Positions 37,244 through 47,660 of a DNA stretch of 64,000 bases are shown piece after piece. The notes below the pieces were generated by a model. The model searched no databases. It worked only from the letters and a program-made list of their open reading frames with translations, and was not told where the DNA came from. A program made the translations under genes and the position numbers. Source of the stretch: Chroococcidiopsis sp. TS-821 (GTDB lineage: Bacteria; Cyanobacteriota; Cyanobacteriia; Cyanobacteriales; Chroococcidiopsidaceae); the NCBI RefSeq assembly GCF_002939305.1, contig NZ_MVDI01000005.1, positions 1 through 64,000 of the forward strand, written 5' to 3'. Within the stretch, counting starts at the first letter, position 1. Each line of letters opens with the position of its first letter.

Positions 37244-37783
37244 ATGGCTCAAATGTCGAAATCAATGGACGTACCCGATATGGGGCGTCGTCAATTCATG
37301 AACTTACTCACCTTTGGTACGATTACCGGAACCGCTCTAGGAGCATTGTATCCGGTAGTAAAATTCTTTATTCCGCCAAGTAGTGGTGGTGCTGGTGGCG
37401 GTGTCAAAGCCAAAGACGCGCTGGGTAACGATATTAGCGTCAGTAACTTTTTAGAAACGCACAATCCAGGCGATCGCGTCCTCGTGCAAGGACTCAAAGG
37501 CGATCCGACTTACGTTGTCGTCGAAAGCAAAGAAGCGATTGGCGATTATGGATTGAACGCGGTATGTACCCACCTCGGCTGTGTTGTTCCGTGGAACGCC
37601 GCTGAGAACAAGTTCAAGTGTCCGTGTCATGGCTCGCAGTACGATGAAACCGGGAAAGTTGTCAGAGGTCCTGCACCTTTATCGTTAGCCCTCGTACACG
37701 TGAGCCCAGAAGACGATAAAATTTCCATCACTCCTTGGACAGAAACTGATTTCCGTACAGGAGAAGCGCCTTGGTGGACTTGA
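37244..37783 (+). CDS. petC: Cytochrome b6f complex Rieske iron-sulfur subunit
   Basis: A 179-residue thylakoid protein that carries the high-potential 2Fe-2S cluster between plastoquinol and cytochrome f. The N-terminus has a GRRQFMNLL Tat-like motif and a single membrane helix. The cluster ligands lie in [10 protein letters not shown] and [12 protein letters not shown]. The Gly-rich hinge [14 protein letters not shown] precedes the soluble domain. Length is standard. petA follows after 120 bp on the same strand. Confidence 0.97.
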   Translation: MAQMSKSMDVPDMGRRQFMNLLTFGTITGTALGALYPVVKFFIPPSSGGAGGGVKAKDALGNDISVSNFLETHNPGDRVLVQGLKGDPTYVVVESKEAIGDYGLNAVCTHLGCVVPWNAAENKFKCPCHGSQYDETGKVVRGPAPLSLALVHVSPEDDKISITPWTETDFRTGEAPWWT

Positions 37784-37903
37784 AACAAAGAGGATCAAAA
37801 AAGATGCGTGACTAACCACTAACTACTAGCCACTAGTCTCGTCGAACCTCTAGTCTTTTGCCCTTACATTTGACCTTCGTCATAAATAAGTGTTTGGTTA
37901 CTG

Positions 37904-38887
37904 ATGAAAAAAGCTTTGTTATCAACAAAAGCGATTGTCAATACGCTGATCATAGCGATCGCTACTATTAGTTTCTTTCTCGCAAGCGACCTGGCGCTAC
38001 CCCAGGCGGCGGCGGCTTATCCTTTTTGGGCACAACAAACCTATCCGGAAACTCCGCGCGAACCTACAGGAAGAATTGTCTGTGCCAACTGTCACCTCGC
38101 TGCCAAACCTACCGAAGTCGAGATTCCGCAATCGGTACTTCCCGACACAGTATTTGAAGCAGTTGTAAAAATTCCTTATGATACTAACGTACAGCAGGTC
38201 CTCAGCGATGGTTCCTTAGGTGGATTAAATGTAGGTGCTGTATTAATGTTGCCGGAAGGCTTTAAGATTGCCCCTCCTGAACGACTTTCAGAGGAGATGA
38301 AAGAAAAAGTCGGCGATCTTTACTTCCAGCCATATAGTGAAGATAAAGAAAACATCGTACTTGTTGGACCTTTACCAGGCGAACAGTATCAAGAAATCGT
38401 TTTCCCTGTCCTTTCTCCCGATCCGAGAACAGACAAAAATATCCACTTTGGTAAATATGCAGTTCATGTAGGTGGTAATCGCGGACGAGGTCAGATTTAC
38501 CCTACAGGTGAGAAAAGCAATAATTCGGTTTATAATGCCTCTGCTGCCGGTACGATCGCCAAAATTGACCAAACTACAGATGAAAATGGTACAACTCAGT
38601 ATCAAGTCACCATCAACACCGATGCAGGTGAAACAGTGGTTGAGACAATTCCCCTAGGACCAAAACTGCTTGTCTCAGAAGGACAAACAGTTGCTGCTGG
38701 TGATGCTTTAACCGATAATCCGAACGTTGGTGGATTTGGTCAAGACGACGGTGAAATTGTACTCCAAAGTGCTACTAGAATTCGATGGTTGATGGCATTT
38801 TTAGCTGCAATCATGTTGTGTCAAGTCCTGCTAGTACTCAAGAAGAAGCAAGTCGAGAAAGTACAAGCAGCGGAAATGAATTTCTAA
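37904..38887 (+). CDS. petA: Cytochrome f
   Basis: A 327-residue c-type cytochrome of the b6f complex that passes electrons to plastocyanin or cytochrome c6. The signal peptide ends before [20 protein letters not shown], whose Tyr amino group ligates heme. The heme-binding motif is CANCH. The large luminal domain and the C-terminal membrane helix ([25 protein letters not shown]) follow the family pattern. It forms the petC-petA operon and ends in a clear intrinsic terminator. Confidence 0.97.
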   Translation: MKKALLSTKAIVNTLIIAIATISFFLASDLALPQAAAAYPFWAQQTYPETPREPTGRIVCANCHLAAKPTEVEIPQSVLPDTVFEAVVKIPYDTNVQQVLSDGSLGGLNVGAVLMLPEGFKIAPPERLSEEMKEKVGDLYFQPYSEDKENIVLVGPLPGEQYQEIVFPVLSPDPRTDKNIHFGKYAVHVGGNRGRGQIYPTGEKSNNSVYNASAAGTIAKIDQTTDENGTTQYQVTINTDAGETVVETIPLGPKLLVSEGQTVAAGDALTDNPNVGGFGQDDGEIVLQSATRIRWLMAFLAAIMLCQVLLVLKKKQVEKVQAAEMNF

Positions 38888-38910
38888 ACGTGGCTTTTTT
38901 GAAATCTTTT

Positions 38911-38937
38911 GGACAGGTTCATCGCCTGTCCTTTTTT
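38911..38937 (+). terminator. Rho-independent terminator of petCA
   Basis: A seven-base GC-rich stem, GGACAGG with CCTGTCC, and a seven-base loop are followed directly by TTTTTT. It begins 24 bp after the petA stop. Confidence 0.85.
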
Positions 38938-39150
38938 ATGAACTTGTCAGAAGTTCTTGCACAATTTGTAAACCTGTCTGTAATTGTCAACTCAAGAATG
39001 CTAAAAGACAAATTTGACCGCACTGCAGGAAAGGAGCCAACCCCGCAGAAGTTATATTGTTTCACTTTAAAGTTTATATAAGAGGAAGTAGAGGAGATCG
39101 GATGATTGTGATTTGTTGCAACTTTTGATTAAATTGCCGCAGACTGCGCT

Positions 39151-39332
39151 TCATCGACTTTTAGCGACGACTTTTACGAGTTCAGTATAAGTAGCAGGAC
39201 GACTCCACATCAGATCGTGAGGAACATTCGATCCTGTAAGTTCTTCGAGGTTGTCTGCTACAAAGAATCGAGCTACTGAGTTCGTGCGAATGCGATCGCT
39301 GCGATACCGCTTAGCATACAGTGCAATGCTTT
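39151..39332 (-). pseudogene. Possible coding relic, family not recognised
   Basis: On the minus strand a frame without a start codon reads ALYAKRYRSDRIRTNSVARF, then FVADNLEELTGSNVPHD and WSRPATYTELVK before a TGA. The composition looks protein-like, but it is preceded by stops. It may be the 3' end of a lost gene. The rest of the gap 38938-39565 shows nothing else. Confidence 0.25.
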
Positions 39333-39565
39333 AGTTCAAGTTCGCAATTTGTGGCAGCTGGCAATTTCCGCTGACAAGCATTATGGTCTGGTTGCAATTT
39401 AAGCACTGCGCATGCAATTGTCAAGCACGTGAATGTTGTACATCCGATCTTGGGATACCACTTCGAACTTTTTTGTGTACCAATGATGATAAAAAGGCTA
39501 AAGGGTGAAGGATAACTCGTAACTAACCACAAAGAAAGATTAATTAACCGGAGATAATATCAAGA

Positions 39566-40117
39566 CTAAGTAGCGCGCGGTAATGATGATAAGATAATCA
39601 TCCAGATACCATTGAATAAAAGGGTAATTCCAACAAAAAGTCCGAGTAACCAATCTGCATTGAAAGGCCATTCAGACCAAATAAGGATACCCAAGATAAT
39701 CCCTAGAATGCCGCTGAATAATACCCAACCCCAATTGCGAGCAGGACGCAAATTAAAGGCAATAAAAACTTGTAATGCACCTTGAATAAAGATGGTAATT
39801 CCGAGTATAAGGGTTAGGGCGATCGCTCCCGGAAGGATGTTAGTTAAAACAACAAGCCCAGCTACAAAATACAAGATACTCAGTAGTAGTTTCCAGACAA
39901 ATTGACCTGCTCCTCGCGACCCAAAAGCGTAGATAAACTGAGCAATTCCAGCAAAAATAAAAATCCAGCCGAAGGCTATTGTCGCAGCAATGGTTGCATA
40001 AACAGGTCGAGCAATAGCAGCTAGCCCGATAATGACTAATAAGATCCCAACTATGATACCGATACCTGAGCCACCAGTGCGTTCTCTATCTCTCACTTCA
40101 GGATCTGTAGTTCTCAT
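39566..40117 (-). CDS. HdeD family membrane protein (DUF308)
   Basis: A 183-residue membrane protein with six predicted helices and the DUF308/HdeD pattern (GILLVIIGLAAIARPVYATIA, GWIFIFAGIAQFIYAF, LGITIFIQGALQVFIAF, ILGIILGILIWSEWP). In Escherichia coli HdeD contributes to acid resistance at high cell density; in cyanobacteria the role is unknown. The short charged N-terminus (TTDPEVRDRERTGG) is cytosolic. It is monocistronic. Confidence 0.88.
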   Translation of the reverse strand: MRTTDPEVRDRERTGGSGIGIIVGILLVIIGLAAIARPVYATIAATIAFGWIFIFAGIAQFIYAFGSRGAGQFVWKLLLSILYFVAGLVVLTNILPGAIALTLILGITIFIQGALQVFIAFNLRPARNWGWVLFSGILGIILGILIWSEWPFNADWLLGLFVGITLLFNGIWMIILSSLPRAT

Positions 40118-40367
40118 TCAAATCTCCTTCTGTTTAATCTAAGTCCCTTCAGCCAGTAGATTTTTACTCATCGTTGCTAGCGTTTGGGTGAAAACATCTT
40201 TAGATTTTCGCGCAGAGCTTAAGTATTAGAGTCTTTTGCCTTACCAATCTCAATTAGACAGTTCACCTTTAACTTACCATGTTGACAGCATCAAGTTCGG
40301 GAACTTCTCGTCCCTACAACAATTCAACTAAAACTCTCACTTAATTTCCTCCTCAAAACTCACTAAC

Positions 40368-40538
40368 TCAACATGTTTTGGGCAAGCCAGCGATCGTCCA
40401 AGTTTGATAAATCCTCGTTTCTTTACCAATTAAGTGTACCTGTTTGCCTTCGTAGTGTTTCTCAACTTGGACTGACACTGCGACTGAACTGACCGTAAGC
40501 CTAATAGCGATCGGCACGCTGAGTCTATCAAGAGCCAT
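40368..40538 (-). CDS. Small hypothetical protein
   Basis: A 56-residue open frame with an ATG at 40538 and a TGA at 40368. It starts MALDRLSVPIAIRLTVSSVA and the C-terminal half reads VEKHYEGKQVHLIGKE then TRIYQTWTIAGLPKT, which looks like real coding sequence rather than noise. I do not recognise a family, and it could be the tail of a truncated gene. The surrounding gap (40118-40630) holds nothing else. Confidence 0.35.
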   Translation of the reverse strand: MALDRLSVPIAIRLTVSSVAVSVQVEKHYEGKQVHLIGKETRIYQTWTIAGLPKTC

Positions 40539-40630
40539 ATCGCTTGTGGCGAGTTTGTTTAAATTAATTACTACTTCAGTAAAAACATATCTTTTCTACA
40601 TCCTTCTAAGGGTGAATTTAAATCGGGCTA

Positions 40631-41087
40631 ATGTTTGATACTTATGTAGGATGTATTGTATTAGCTGTTAGCAAAATTAACTTAAATGCTTACTTACCTG
40701 CACCGACTAAACAACGATTTTCAGCTACTCGCGGAGTTAGGAAGGTTAGCTTCTGGTTACAATTAGCTCTAGGTAGTATTTCTAGTTTGGCTTTATTATT
40801 AGCTATATTCAGCCGTAATACTACTATTCAAGCAACAAAAAACCTAGTTATAGTGCCTGGTGTATTTTTGGGTATTAAAAGAGGAAGTACTTCGAGTATT
40901 AAACACTGGATTGATTGTTAGTTTGGTTGGTCTACTGTTAGCTTTTTTAGCCTCTGAAGTGACGCTCGCTACCGTAGCAGCAAAAGCTTTAGCGCTACCT
41001 CAAGGAGTAGCAGCTTATACTTCGATAAATTCGATTCGTCCGTTGGATATTTTTGTTGTCTTGGCAAACGTCAATGCGACTGTTTAG
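40631..41087 (+). pseudogene. DUF3611 family protein, frameshifted and internally deleted
   Basis: The first frame (from 40631) carries RFSATRGVRKVSFWLQLALG and SISSLALLLAIFS, the start of a DUF3611 membrane protein. A second frame (from about 40860) continues with LRVLNTGLIVSLVGLLLAFL, EVTLATVAAKAL and IRPLDIFVVLANVNATV, its C-terminal half. The middle helix region of roughly 40 residues is missing, and stops follow ANVNATV where intact homologues continue to another helix. The gene is therefore inactive. Confidence 0.7.
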
Positions 41088-41137
41088 CTGGTTGGATGAC
41101 TAGTCAAGATCGCTTATGTGTTGCATTAGAGATCTAA

Positions 41138-44100
41138 TCATAACGTTATCGGAGCAACAGGCTCGATATCAGGATCTACTCCACCAAGCTGATTAGTTCG
41201 CAACACCCATGCTGAACCACCTTGTCTGATAAATGCTTCGGTAACTTCATCGCTGGTTAGGCGAGGTAAGATAGTGCGCCAACTAATTAAACTGCGGATT
41301 AAGTTTTGCATTGGATTATCTTCTAGGGTACTACCTAACACCTCAGCTTGATTTTTCCAGTCGGCGCGTGCGGTTCCCCAAGGTAAAAGTACGCGTTTCA
41401 AATCAAGACCCAACCTTTCTAACTGTTCTAATCTGTACAATTGTTCGGGATTTTGTTGTATCCAAGCTTCTACATCTGGATGCGAACGAAGGGCTTTAGC
41501 GATTTGCCTAAGCGCTGCATACAAAGCTTGATTGGCGTCTTGGGTGCAATTATTAGCAGGTCCGACAAAAGTACCTCCGGTTCCATCACCAATGCGATAG
41601 CGAGCCGCCATAATTTCTAGCTGATAAATTACTCGATCCAAAGGCGATCGCTTCACACCATCTTGAGTTTCATAATCACCCGTAAACCCATCAAGTTCGA
41701 CAATTGTGTCGCAAACAGGACGCAAGCCCATCCAACCAAACGAGCGATCGCCCATATAACGCGACCAATGCAAGCTACCTGCAATCAATCCATCTGTATT
41801 ATGCGTATAGATTTGGTGATAAATAATTTCAAATCGCAATTCATCGGCTAACGGTTCGCGCACTACTGTGGCAATTCCATAAGCAAAATGACCGAAGTAA
41901 ACAGGACCTTTCGCCGCTGGTTCAGTTTTCTTACCACCAATTCCGCCATAAACGTGAACGAGTAGCGCCCGCTTACCTTCGTGCCAAGTTGCATTGTTAG
42001 TCTCGCTACCGAGTAATGCCGTGCTAATTCTACCTTTTTGCGCGGTCAGATTGCCCCAAACCTCCTTTTTGAGATATTTTTTGACTGCTTTGCTTTCAAT
42101 TCTGCGCTCTGGTTTGACCTGAAAGAGAACGCGAGGGGCTAATGCTTGGACGACAAATATCCCTGACTCGTCCGGCGCACCATAGATGTACCATCCAGTT
42201 GCGTTGAGAGGAGATTTTTCAATTTGTCTACTTGTGGAGGGATAAGTATTATTGCGATTGGCAACTACAGAAGGCATTTTCACCGTTTCTGCGGCTCCAT
42301 CAAATTGCCTGGAAGAGGAATTGAAATGAACTACGCGAAACAAATCACTATCAGATTCTACTTGTAGAAATTTCACCAAGCCGTAGTAGCGTCCTGTAAT
42401 TTGAACAGGTTCGTGAGAAATACACAAGGCGTATGCAGCGATATTTGCATGACCTATATTAGGGATAGACTGCACGGCGACGGGTTCTTGCAACATCACG
42501 ATGACATCATCAACAGGATGCGAACCTGCTAGCGATTCTAAAGGATCGACAAGTCGCCAGTGATTAATTCGCGTTGGATGGATGTTACCTTGTTGACTGC
42601 TGTACTCAGCTTGAGCGCTGAAATGCACGTCTTTCGTAACTGTTTTGACATGCGATCGCACCTGTGGCTCGTCGCTCCAGCGTAAAATTATGACTTGTCC
42701 AACAAGCTGCTGAAACTCGGTGGGTGCATGATGCACTTCAAACAAGACTCCTTTGATTGCTTGGCGTTGGTTTTTCGCAGGCAAAATCAATCTTCCCATC
42801 CAAGGTGCAATGGGTCGGTAGTATTCTTGAGACACTGATTGATGCAGTGGATAAAACTGAGGATGATTGAAAGCGGCTTGTCGATATCGTTCGTAATTAC
42901 TAACTTGACGAGGAGTCGATCGGTCTTCTATTGCAGCAGTACCTAGTAAAATTTCTACAACCCAATCAATCGTTTGTTGCAAGTAACTGCGACCGTCGGG
43001 GAGAAACTGTTCGGGGTCCATTAATCCTCCTGGGAGTTGATGTCCGACTGGACCTAGGGAAATTCGATTCACTTTTCCCATACGTTTGGCACGATTCCAG
43101 TAAGACAAGAAGAAGATTGCCCAACGCTTGGGAAACATCAGACTCATCCGCTCAACAAAATCTTTGTCACCTACCAAATGATAGAGATGCTCTAGTTTTA
43201 AGATGTTAATATTGCCGCTAATCACTCCGCCGAGCGAAATGACCTCAATTGGGGCGGTTAACGCCTGTCGTAAAAATGGGGCTGATCCTGCTGCCATTTG
43301 TCCGCCACCACTAAAACCAATCAACGTAATGGGGACACCGCTATCGGGTTGATAGCCATGTCGGATAAGCGCTTGATAAATGACTTTGGCAATTCCCAGA
43401 TTGTAGATGGGTCCGTAGCGTTTGTCAGCAGATACCGCGACGACCAAAACATTGCGAATATTGACTAAATAACCAAACAAGCTGGCAGGGTTTTTGAGTC
43501 TGAAGGATTCAGCTAAGCGCCAAAAGAAGGCGAGGGGACGATTGCCTGTAAGTGGGTTGTTGCGCACTGAGTAGGGCATAATGCCTTTAATCAGCAACAC
43601 GTCCTCTGGTAGAACAGGTGCTAAAGTGTCGAGAAACTCTTGGATATCTGGTAGATAGTCGAATGTAGATTGACCAATTCCATCGAGATAAACGACATAG
43701 CGCGAGATGTCTTGTGGAATAGACGGCGGCTTTTCGGTTGCAGCAGGAATTGTGTTAACGCGATCGCCATACCAACCTGCCCACCAGCCAAGTGCTTCTA
43801 AGGGAGCTAAAATCGCAGCAGCGACAAAGGCAATAATGCCGATCCATGCTAAATCGAAAGCTAGTCTCAAGATACCGCCCAAGTTGCCATACCAGGCAAA
43901 CCACCAATAACGAATCGGTGAGAGAAGAACGACCGCCGCAAAAGTAACGCCAGCCAGCGCGAGAATACTGGGTAGTTGTCGAACAATTTTACTGACCTGA
44001 AAACGGCGATCGCGGTCAATAGCATCAGCTTGAGCAGCAACGGTTGCATGAGTGCGAGAGTTCGATGATGTGGAGTATTGCGATCGCTTCTTTACAGCAC

Positions 44101-44815
44101 TCATTTCCGCATCTACTTGGGGAGAAGTGACAGCGTTTGTGTCGAATTTGTTGATGACTGTTAAATTAGTTGCAAAACTTCGCAATCGCTTTTGCAACAT
44201 AGCTGGAAACCTTTCGCGCTTGGTCACGAGTTCTACACCCGCCACTTGGCAAGCAATCCAATAACCGAACTGCGCGATCGGCTGTCCAATCGTGCGTTGT
44301 ATTACCCATAGCGTCAACCATCCTAATGCAACAGTACCAAATGCTTGCCATACAGTCGTATTAGTCGCAGCGGCAAAGCCTACAACCATTGCCAACAACT
44401 GCCACAGCGACAACACTAATAGAATCGGTTCCCCTAGATAAGGCATCGCCCCAAATACGCTAAAGACAAGCGGTGCATAACTAAAGCCTAAAGTGCGTGC
44501 TACAACCTCAAACGGCGCTTCAACGGTAAATGGAGCAAAACTAATTACCCAAGTACTCAAAACGAGAAACAAGTAGCCAAACGCAAACAAAACTGCTCCG
44601 ATCAGCAGCGTAAATACAAAGCGAATGGGTGTAACCCGATTAACAAAGAGAATAACGCTCTGAGCAACGACTTGAGATAAACTAGCGGCTAGAACAACGA
44701 CGAACGCTACCGTCGAGCCATCAGGCAGGGTGTTGATTTGCTCAAAGGCTTCAAACTTGAGCGCTAGTACCCATCCCAATAATTCCCAAAACCGATTAAG
44801 GGCAGTTTCATTCAT
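41138..44815 (-). CDS. Very large membrane protein with an alpha/beta-hydrolase domain
   Basis: A 1225-residue protein. Residues 30-190 hold about four to five membrane helices, and two more lie at about 280-345. A hydrolase-like domain follows (RYVVYLDGIGQSTFDYLPDI, IKGIMPYSVRNNPLTG, ITLIGFSGGGQMAAG with candidate nucleophile Ser502, GPVGHQLPGG). The C-terminal 560 residues are unlike any family I know, with LLVHVYGGIGGKKTEP, YGIATVVREPL, SLHWSRYMGDRSFGW and NNCTQDANQALYAAL. The conserved Cys/Asn-rich last segment could be a second enzymatic domain. The gene stands alone. Function is unknown; a lipid or polymer hydrolase at the membrane is possible. Confidence 0.75.
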   Translation of the reverse strand: MNETALNRFWELLGWVLALKFEAFEQINTLPDGSTVAFVVVLAASLSQVVAQSVILFVNRVTPIRFVFTLLIGAVLFAFGYLFLVLSTWVISFAPFTVEAPFEVVARTLGFSYAPLVFSVFGAMPYLGEPILLVLSLWQLLAMVVGFAAATNTTVWQAFGTVALGWLTLWVIQRTIGQPIAQFGYWIACQVAGVELVTKRERFPAMLQKRLRSFATNLTVINKFDTNAVTSPQVDAEMSAVKKRSQYSTSSNSRTHATVAAQADAIDRDRRFQVSKIVRQLPSILALAGVTFAAVVLLSPIRYWWFAWYGNLGGILRLAFDLAWIGIIAFVAAAILAPLEALGWWAGWYGDRVNTIPAATEKPPSIPQDISRYVVYLDGIGQSTFDYLPDIQEFLDTLAPVLPEDVLLIKGIMPYSVRNNPLTGNRPLAFFWRLAESFRLKNPASLFGYLVNIRNVLVVAVSADKRYGPIYNLGIAKVIYQALIRHGYQPDSGVPITLIGFSGGGQMAAGSAPFLRQALTAPIEVISLGGVISGNINILKLEHLYHLVGDKDFVERMSLMFPKRWAIFFLSYWNRAKRMGKVNRISLGPVGHQLPGGLMDPEQFLPDGRSYLQQTIDWVVEILLGTAAIEDRSTPRQVSNYERYRQAAFNHPQFYPLHQSVSQEYYRPIAPWMGRLILPAKNQRQAIKGVLFEVHHAPTEFQQLVGQVIILRWSDEPQVRSHVKTVTKDVHFSAQAEYSSQQGNIHPTRINHWRLVDPLESLAGSHPVDDVIVMLQEPVAVQSIPNIGHANIAAYALCISHEPVQITGRYYGLVKFLQVESDSDLFRVVHFNSSSRQFDGAAETVKMPSVVANRNNTYPSTSRQIEKSPLNATGWYIYGAPDESGIFVVQALAPRVLFQVKPERRIESKAVKKYLKKEVWGNLTAQKGRISTALLGSETNNATWHEGKRALLVHVYGGIGGKKTEPAAKGPVYFGHFAYGIATVVREPLADELRFEIIYHQIYTHNTDGLIAGSLHWSRYMGDRSFGWMGLRPVCDTIVELDGFTGDYETQDGVKRSPLDRVIYQLEIMAARYRIGDGTGGTFVGPANNCTQDANQALYAALRQIAKALRSHPDVEAWIQQNPEQLYRLEQLERLGLDLKRVLLPWGTARADWKNQAEVLGSTLEDNPMQNLIRSLISWRTILPRLTSDEVTEAFIRQGGSAWVLRTNQLGGVDPDIEPVAPITL

Positions 44816-45057
44816 GGCAGAAGTGAAAAAGCTTTTGCAATGCGTGAAGTCACTAAGGATTCATGATAAACCGCTTGCAGAAATTGAAAAGATAGAGCAG
44901 AACCAAGTTAACGTCGATTTGTACAGCGCCTACAAATTCAGCCACGCGCGCAGTGCTTCTCAATTTCATTCAATTAAACGACATTTTGACGCCAAGATCC
45001 AAGACCTTGGTACAGTGAAATGAGACATTGAGTGTTCATAAATCTCTATTAGCGGCT

Positions 45058-47049
45058 ATGAGAGAAATACAGATTGAAACATCTCCTGAAGTTTATTCAC
45101 GTTCTCAAAAAGAAAGTAGAGAATATGAAGATGTTTTAGTTGTTGGTCAGCCAACGCAAATTTCTTTAGCACACCTAGCACCGTCAGAAGAGGCAATTAT
45201 TAGCTTCAAAGTGCAAGGAGAACTTGAAATTTATTCGCATACAAATCAACTCATCGAGCCACAAATAGCAGTTCCTCTTAAGCAACTTCCAACAATTATC
45301 TTGCTGGCAAGAACCTTTAGCGATCGCCTCAACGACCGTTCCATAACAATAATCTTTCAAGACGAGACTGGTCATCAATACCAAATTCAACTAAAGCTTA
45401 CTTGTCTGCGAATTTGTCTCGACGCGGATGCAGATCGCGATGGAATTATTGAAGAAAATAACCCTCATAAAGGAGAGTGGAAATGGGGAATTAATGGACA
45501 CGGTGCAATTTTATGCGTTAAGACCGACCGCGATGTTGTAAATTCTAGTAGTAGTCCATATGACGATAAACCTCTTCAAATATCGAATATAAACGGATTG
45601 AGCTTTATCATTGTTCGCCGTGTTGGTTTAAAACCTTTACCTATTGGATACGAAGTTAATTTATCAGTTGACCCAAATATTGCCCAACGAATTTGTATTT
45701 ATGATGAACTCGATGCGGCGGGTTATGAATTAATTGGCGCAAAGAAAACAACAGCAAAAATCAGAGAAACTGACCGAGATATTCTTTTAGCTATCAGGGG
45801 ATTAAGTTATCCCGATGCTGATTTTGATGGTTTAGTTGAGATTACTTTAAACCTGACGAAAGATAGAGAAAATATCTACAGCGATCGCGTAGTTTTTCGC
45901 GTTGCTCCTTGGATGATGACTCCTAATACTTTAGCTCCTATCACTGTATTTGTTTCTCGTTTATCGAAGGGCGATAACGAAGAATTTATCGAGGAACTGA
46001 GAAAAGTTGTTGGCAAAGCTAACGCGCAACTCGATCCGGTTCCTTTTGAGTTTCACAAAGACGATCCTTGGATGCGCGATGAAATTGAAATTGGTTACAC
46101 TCAAGCGCCAGGAAAATATCTTCATGTCGTCCTTGATTCACCACGCGATCGCGGACTCGATCGCTTTGCTAAACGCAAATTACTAGGAAGTGACTTTGGC
46201 TACGTAATTCGTAAAAGTCATCATCCAGCGACAAAATTAGACTCTTTTGGAAATTTAGAAGTTTCGCCGCCAGTTACAGTAAAAGGAATTGATTATCCTT
46301 TTGGGCGTCTGATATTTGGTGGAACGCGCCCAGATATTATCCAAAACCCACGCCGCAAGTTAAAAGTTTTGCGAGACTTCTTTTTTGCTCAAAAAATTCA
46401 AGCCCCCTTTGAAATCTTTTCTGATTGGCTGAGTGTAGGGCATATCGATGAATTTATGACGTTTGTTCCTGCGCCTAATTCTCTAGGGTTTAAAATGCTT
46501 CTTGCTAGCCCTGATAAGTGTTATACCATTCTCCACCGCCTACAAAACGAAGGACATTCTCAAGCGTTACTACGGCAAGGCAAACAGCTTTACAAAAAAC
46601 CTGCTGATATTAGTGTAGCTGAAGTGCTTAATAACGAAGAATTAGCTCGGCAAAACCAAAGCTATCAAGAACATATTAATTGGAATCGAGAGGTTTTAAA
46701 ACAAGAATTAGGTTTAGCTGAAGACGATATTATCGATATACCTGCTTTGTTTCAAGACGATGGTGATGGACGAGCAGAAACCTTTTTCCCTAACATGGTT
46801 AATATGATTGTGCTTCAACAACATCTGGCTATTCCTAAACCCTTTGGACCACACATCAACAATCAATGTCAATTTGAAGCTGACGTTCGAGCGGTTTTAG
46901 AACCTTTGGGTTTAGTTTGTCACTTTATTGATGATTGGGACCCTTATTTTCGAGGAGGAGGAGAAATTCACTGCGGTACTAATACTAGCCGACAACCTTT
47001 CGCCCAAAAATGGTGGGAAATTGAACCAAAATTTTTCAACCCTTCATAA
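45058..47049 (+). CDS. Protein-arginine deiminase (PAD) family protein
   Basis: A 663-residue protein with the architecture of animal PADs: two N-terminal immunoglobulin-like regions with Ca-binding-type loops (DADADRDGIIEENNPHKGEW) and a C-terminal catalytic fold. Catalytic residues are all present: Asp341 in WMRDEIEIGY, His462 and Asp464 in SVGHIDEFMTF, and Cys639 in GGGEIHCGTNTSRQP. Ten residues added by a TTG start at 45028 would bring them almost onto human PAD4 numbering (350, 471, 473, 645). The enzyme would convert peptidyl-arginine to citrulline. There is no signal peptide visible. The ATG at 45058 is the conservative start. Confidence 0.92.
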   Translation: MREIQIETSPEVYSRSQKESREYEDVLVVGQPTQISLAHLAPSEEAIISFKVQGELEIYSHTNQLIEPQIAVPLKQLPTIILLARTFSDRLNDRSITIIFQDETGHQYQIQLKLTCLRICLDADADRDGIIEENNPHKGEWKWGINGHGAILCVKTDRDVVNSSSSPYDDKPLQISNINGLSFIIVRRVGLKPLPIGYEVNLSVDPNIAQRICIYDELDAAGYELIGAKKTTAKIRETDRDILLAIRGLSYPDADFDGLVEITLNLTKDRENIYSDRVVFRVAPWMMTPNTLAPITVFVSRLSKGDNEEFIEELRKVVGKANAQLDPVPFEFHKDDPWMRDEIEIGYTQAPGKYLHVVLDSPRDRGLDRFAKRKLLGSDFGYVIRKSHHPATKLDSFGNLEVSPPVTVKGIDYPFGRLIFGGTRPDIIQNPRRKLKVLRDFFFAQKIQAPFEIFSDWLSVGHIDEFMTFVPAPNSLGFKMLLASPDKCYTILHRLQNEGHSQALLRQGKQLYKKPADISVAEVLNNEELARQNQSYQEHINWNREVLKQELGLAEDDIIDIPALFQDDGDGRAETFFPNMVNMIVLQQHLAIPKPFGPHINNQCQFEADVRAVLEPLGLVCHFIDDWDPYFRGGGEIHCGTNTSRQPFAQKWWEIEPKFFNPS

Positions 47050-47126
47050 CGAAAGATTTAAAAATACATTACCTTAGCTAACTATTGTCTAATTCATTTC
47101 TCAGCACAATCATCTAACAATGGACG

Positions 47127-47468
47127 ATGGAATTTCAAGACATCAGTTTGATCAAGGGTTATCATGCCCACGTGTACTTCGATGAATCAACGGTTGAACA
47201 AGCCCAAGCTTTATGTGAAGCAGCTGGTAAGCTATTTTCAGTAACTGTTGGTCGGATGCACCACAGGCAAGTTGGACCGCACCCAAGTTGGAGTTGTCAG
47301 CTAGCTTTCGATCGCAATCAGTATTCAGATTTACTATCGTGGCTAGCGCTGAATCGAAATGGTTTAACAATCTTGATTCATCCTTTAACTGGAAACGATT
47401 TAAAAGACCATACTGATTATGCATTGTGGATGGGAGAACCACAAACTTTGAAGCTTGATGTATTGTAA
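47127..47468 (+). CDS. DOPA 4,5-dioxygenase family protein
   Basis: A 113-residue protein of the DOPA-dioxygenase-like family (GYHAHVYFDESTVEQAQAL, GRMHHRQVGPHPSWSCQLAF, LSWLALNRNGLTILIHPLTG, DHTDYALWMGEP). Conserved histidines in HAHVYF, VGPHP and LIHP are the likely iron ligands. Fungal relatives cleave the DOPA ring to betalain precursors; bacterial members are mostly uncharacterised. It lies 77 bp after the PAD gene on the same strand. Confidence 0.9.
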   Translation: MEFQDISLIKGYHAHVYFDESTVEQAQALCEAAGKLFSVTVGRMHHRQVGPHPSWSCQLAFDRNQYSDLLSWLALNRNGLTILIHPLTGNDLKDHTDYALWMGEPQTLKLDVL

Positions 47469-47660
47469 TTCATCACAACCTGATAAGCCTACTCATGATT
47501 AATTTTCAGCGACAAGCCATTCCTTACTATCTGCAATCAAAAGATGAACTTAGTTGTTAAATCGTCTTTAGTTAAATAATCTTTCTTTGCGATTATTTAC
47601 TATTCACTAGCCACCATTATTATCATCACTAATCGACCAAATTTAATTTCAAATTATCTT

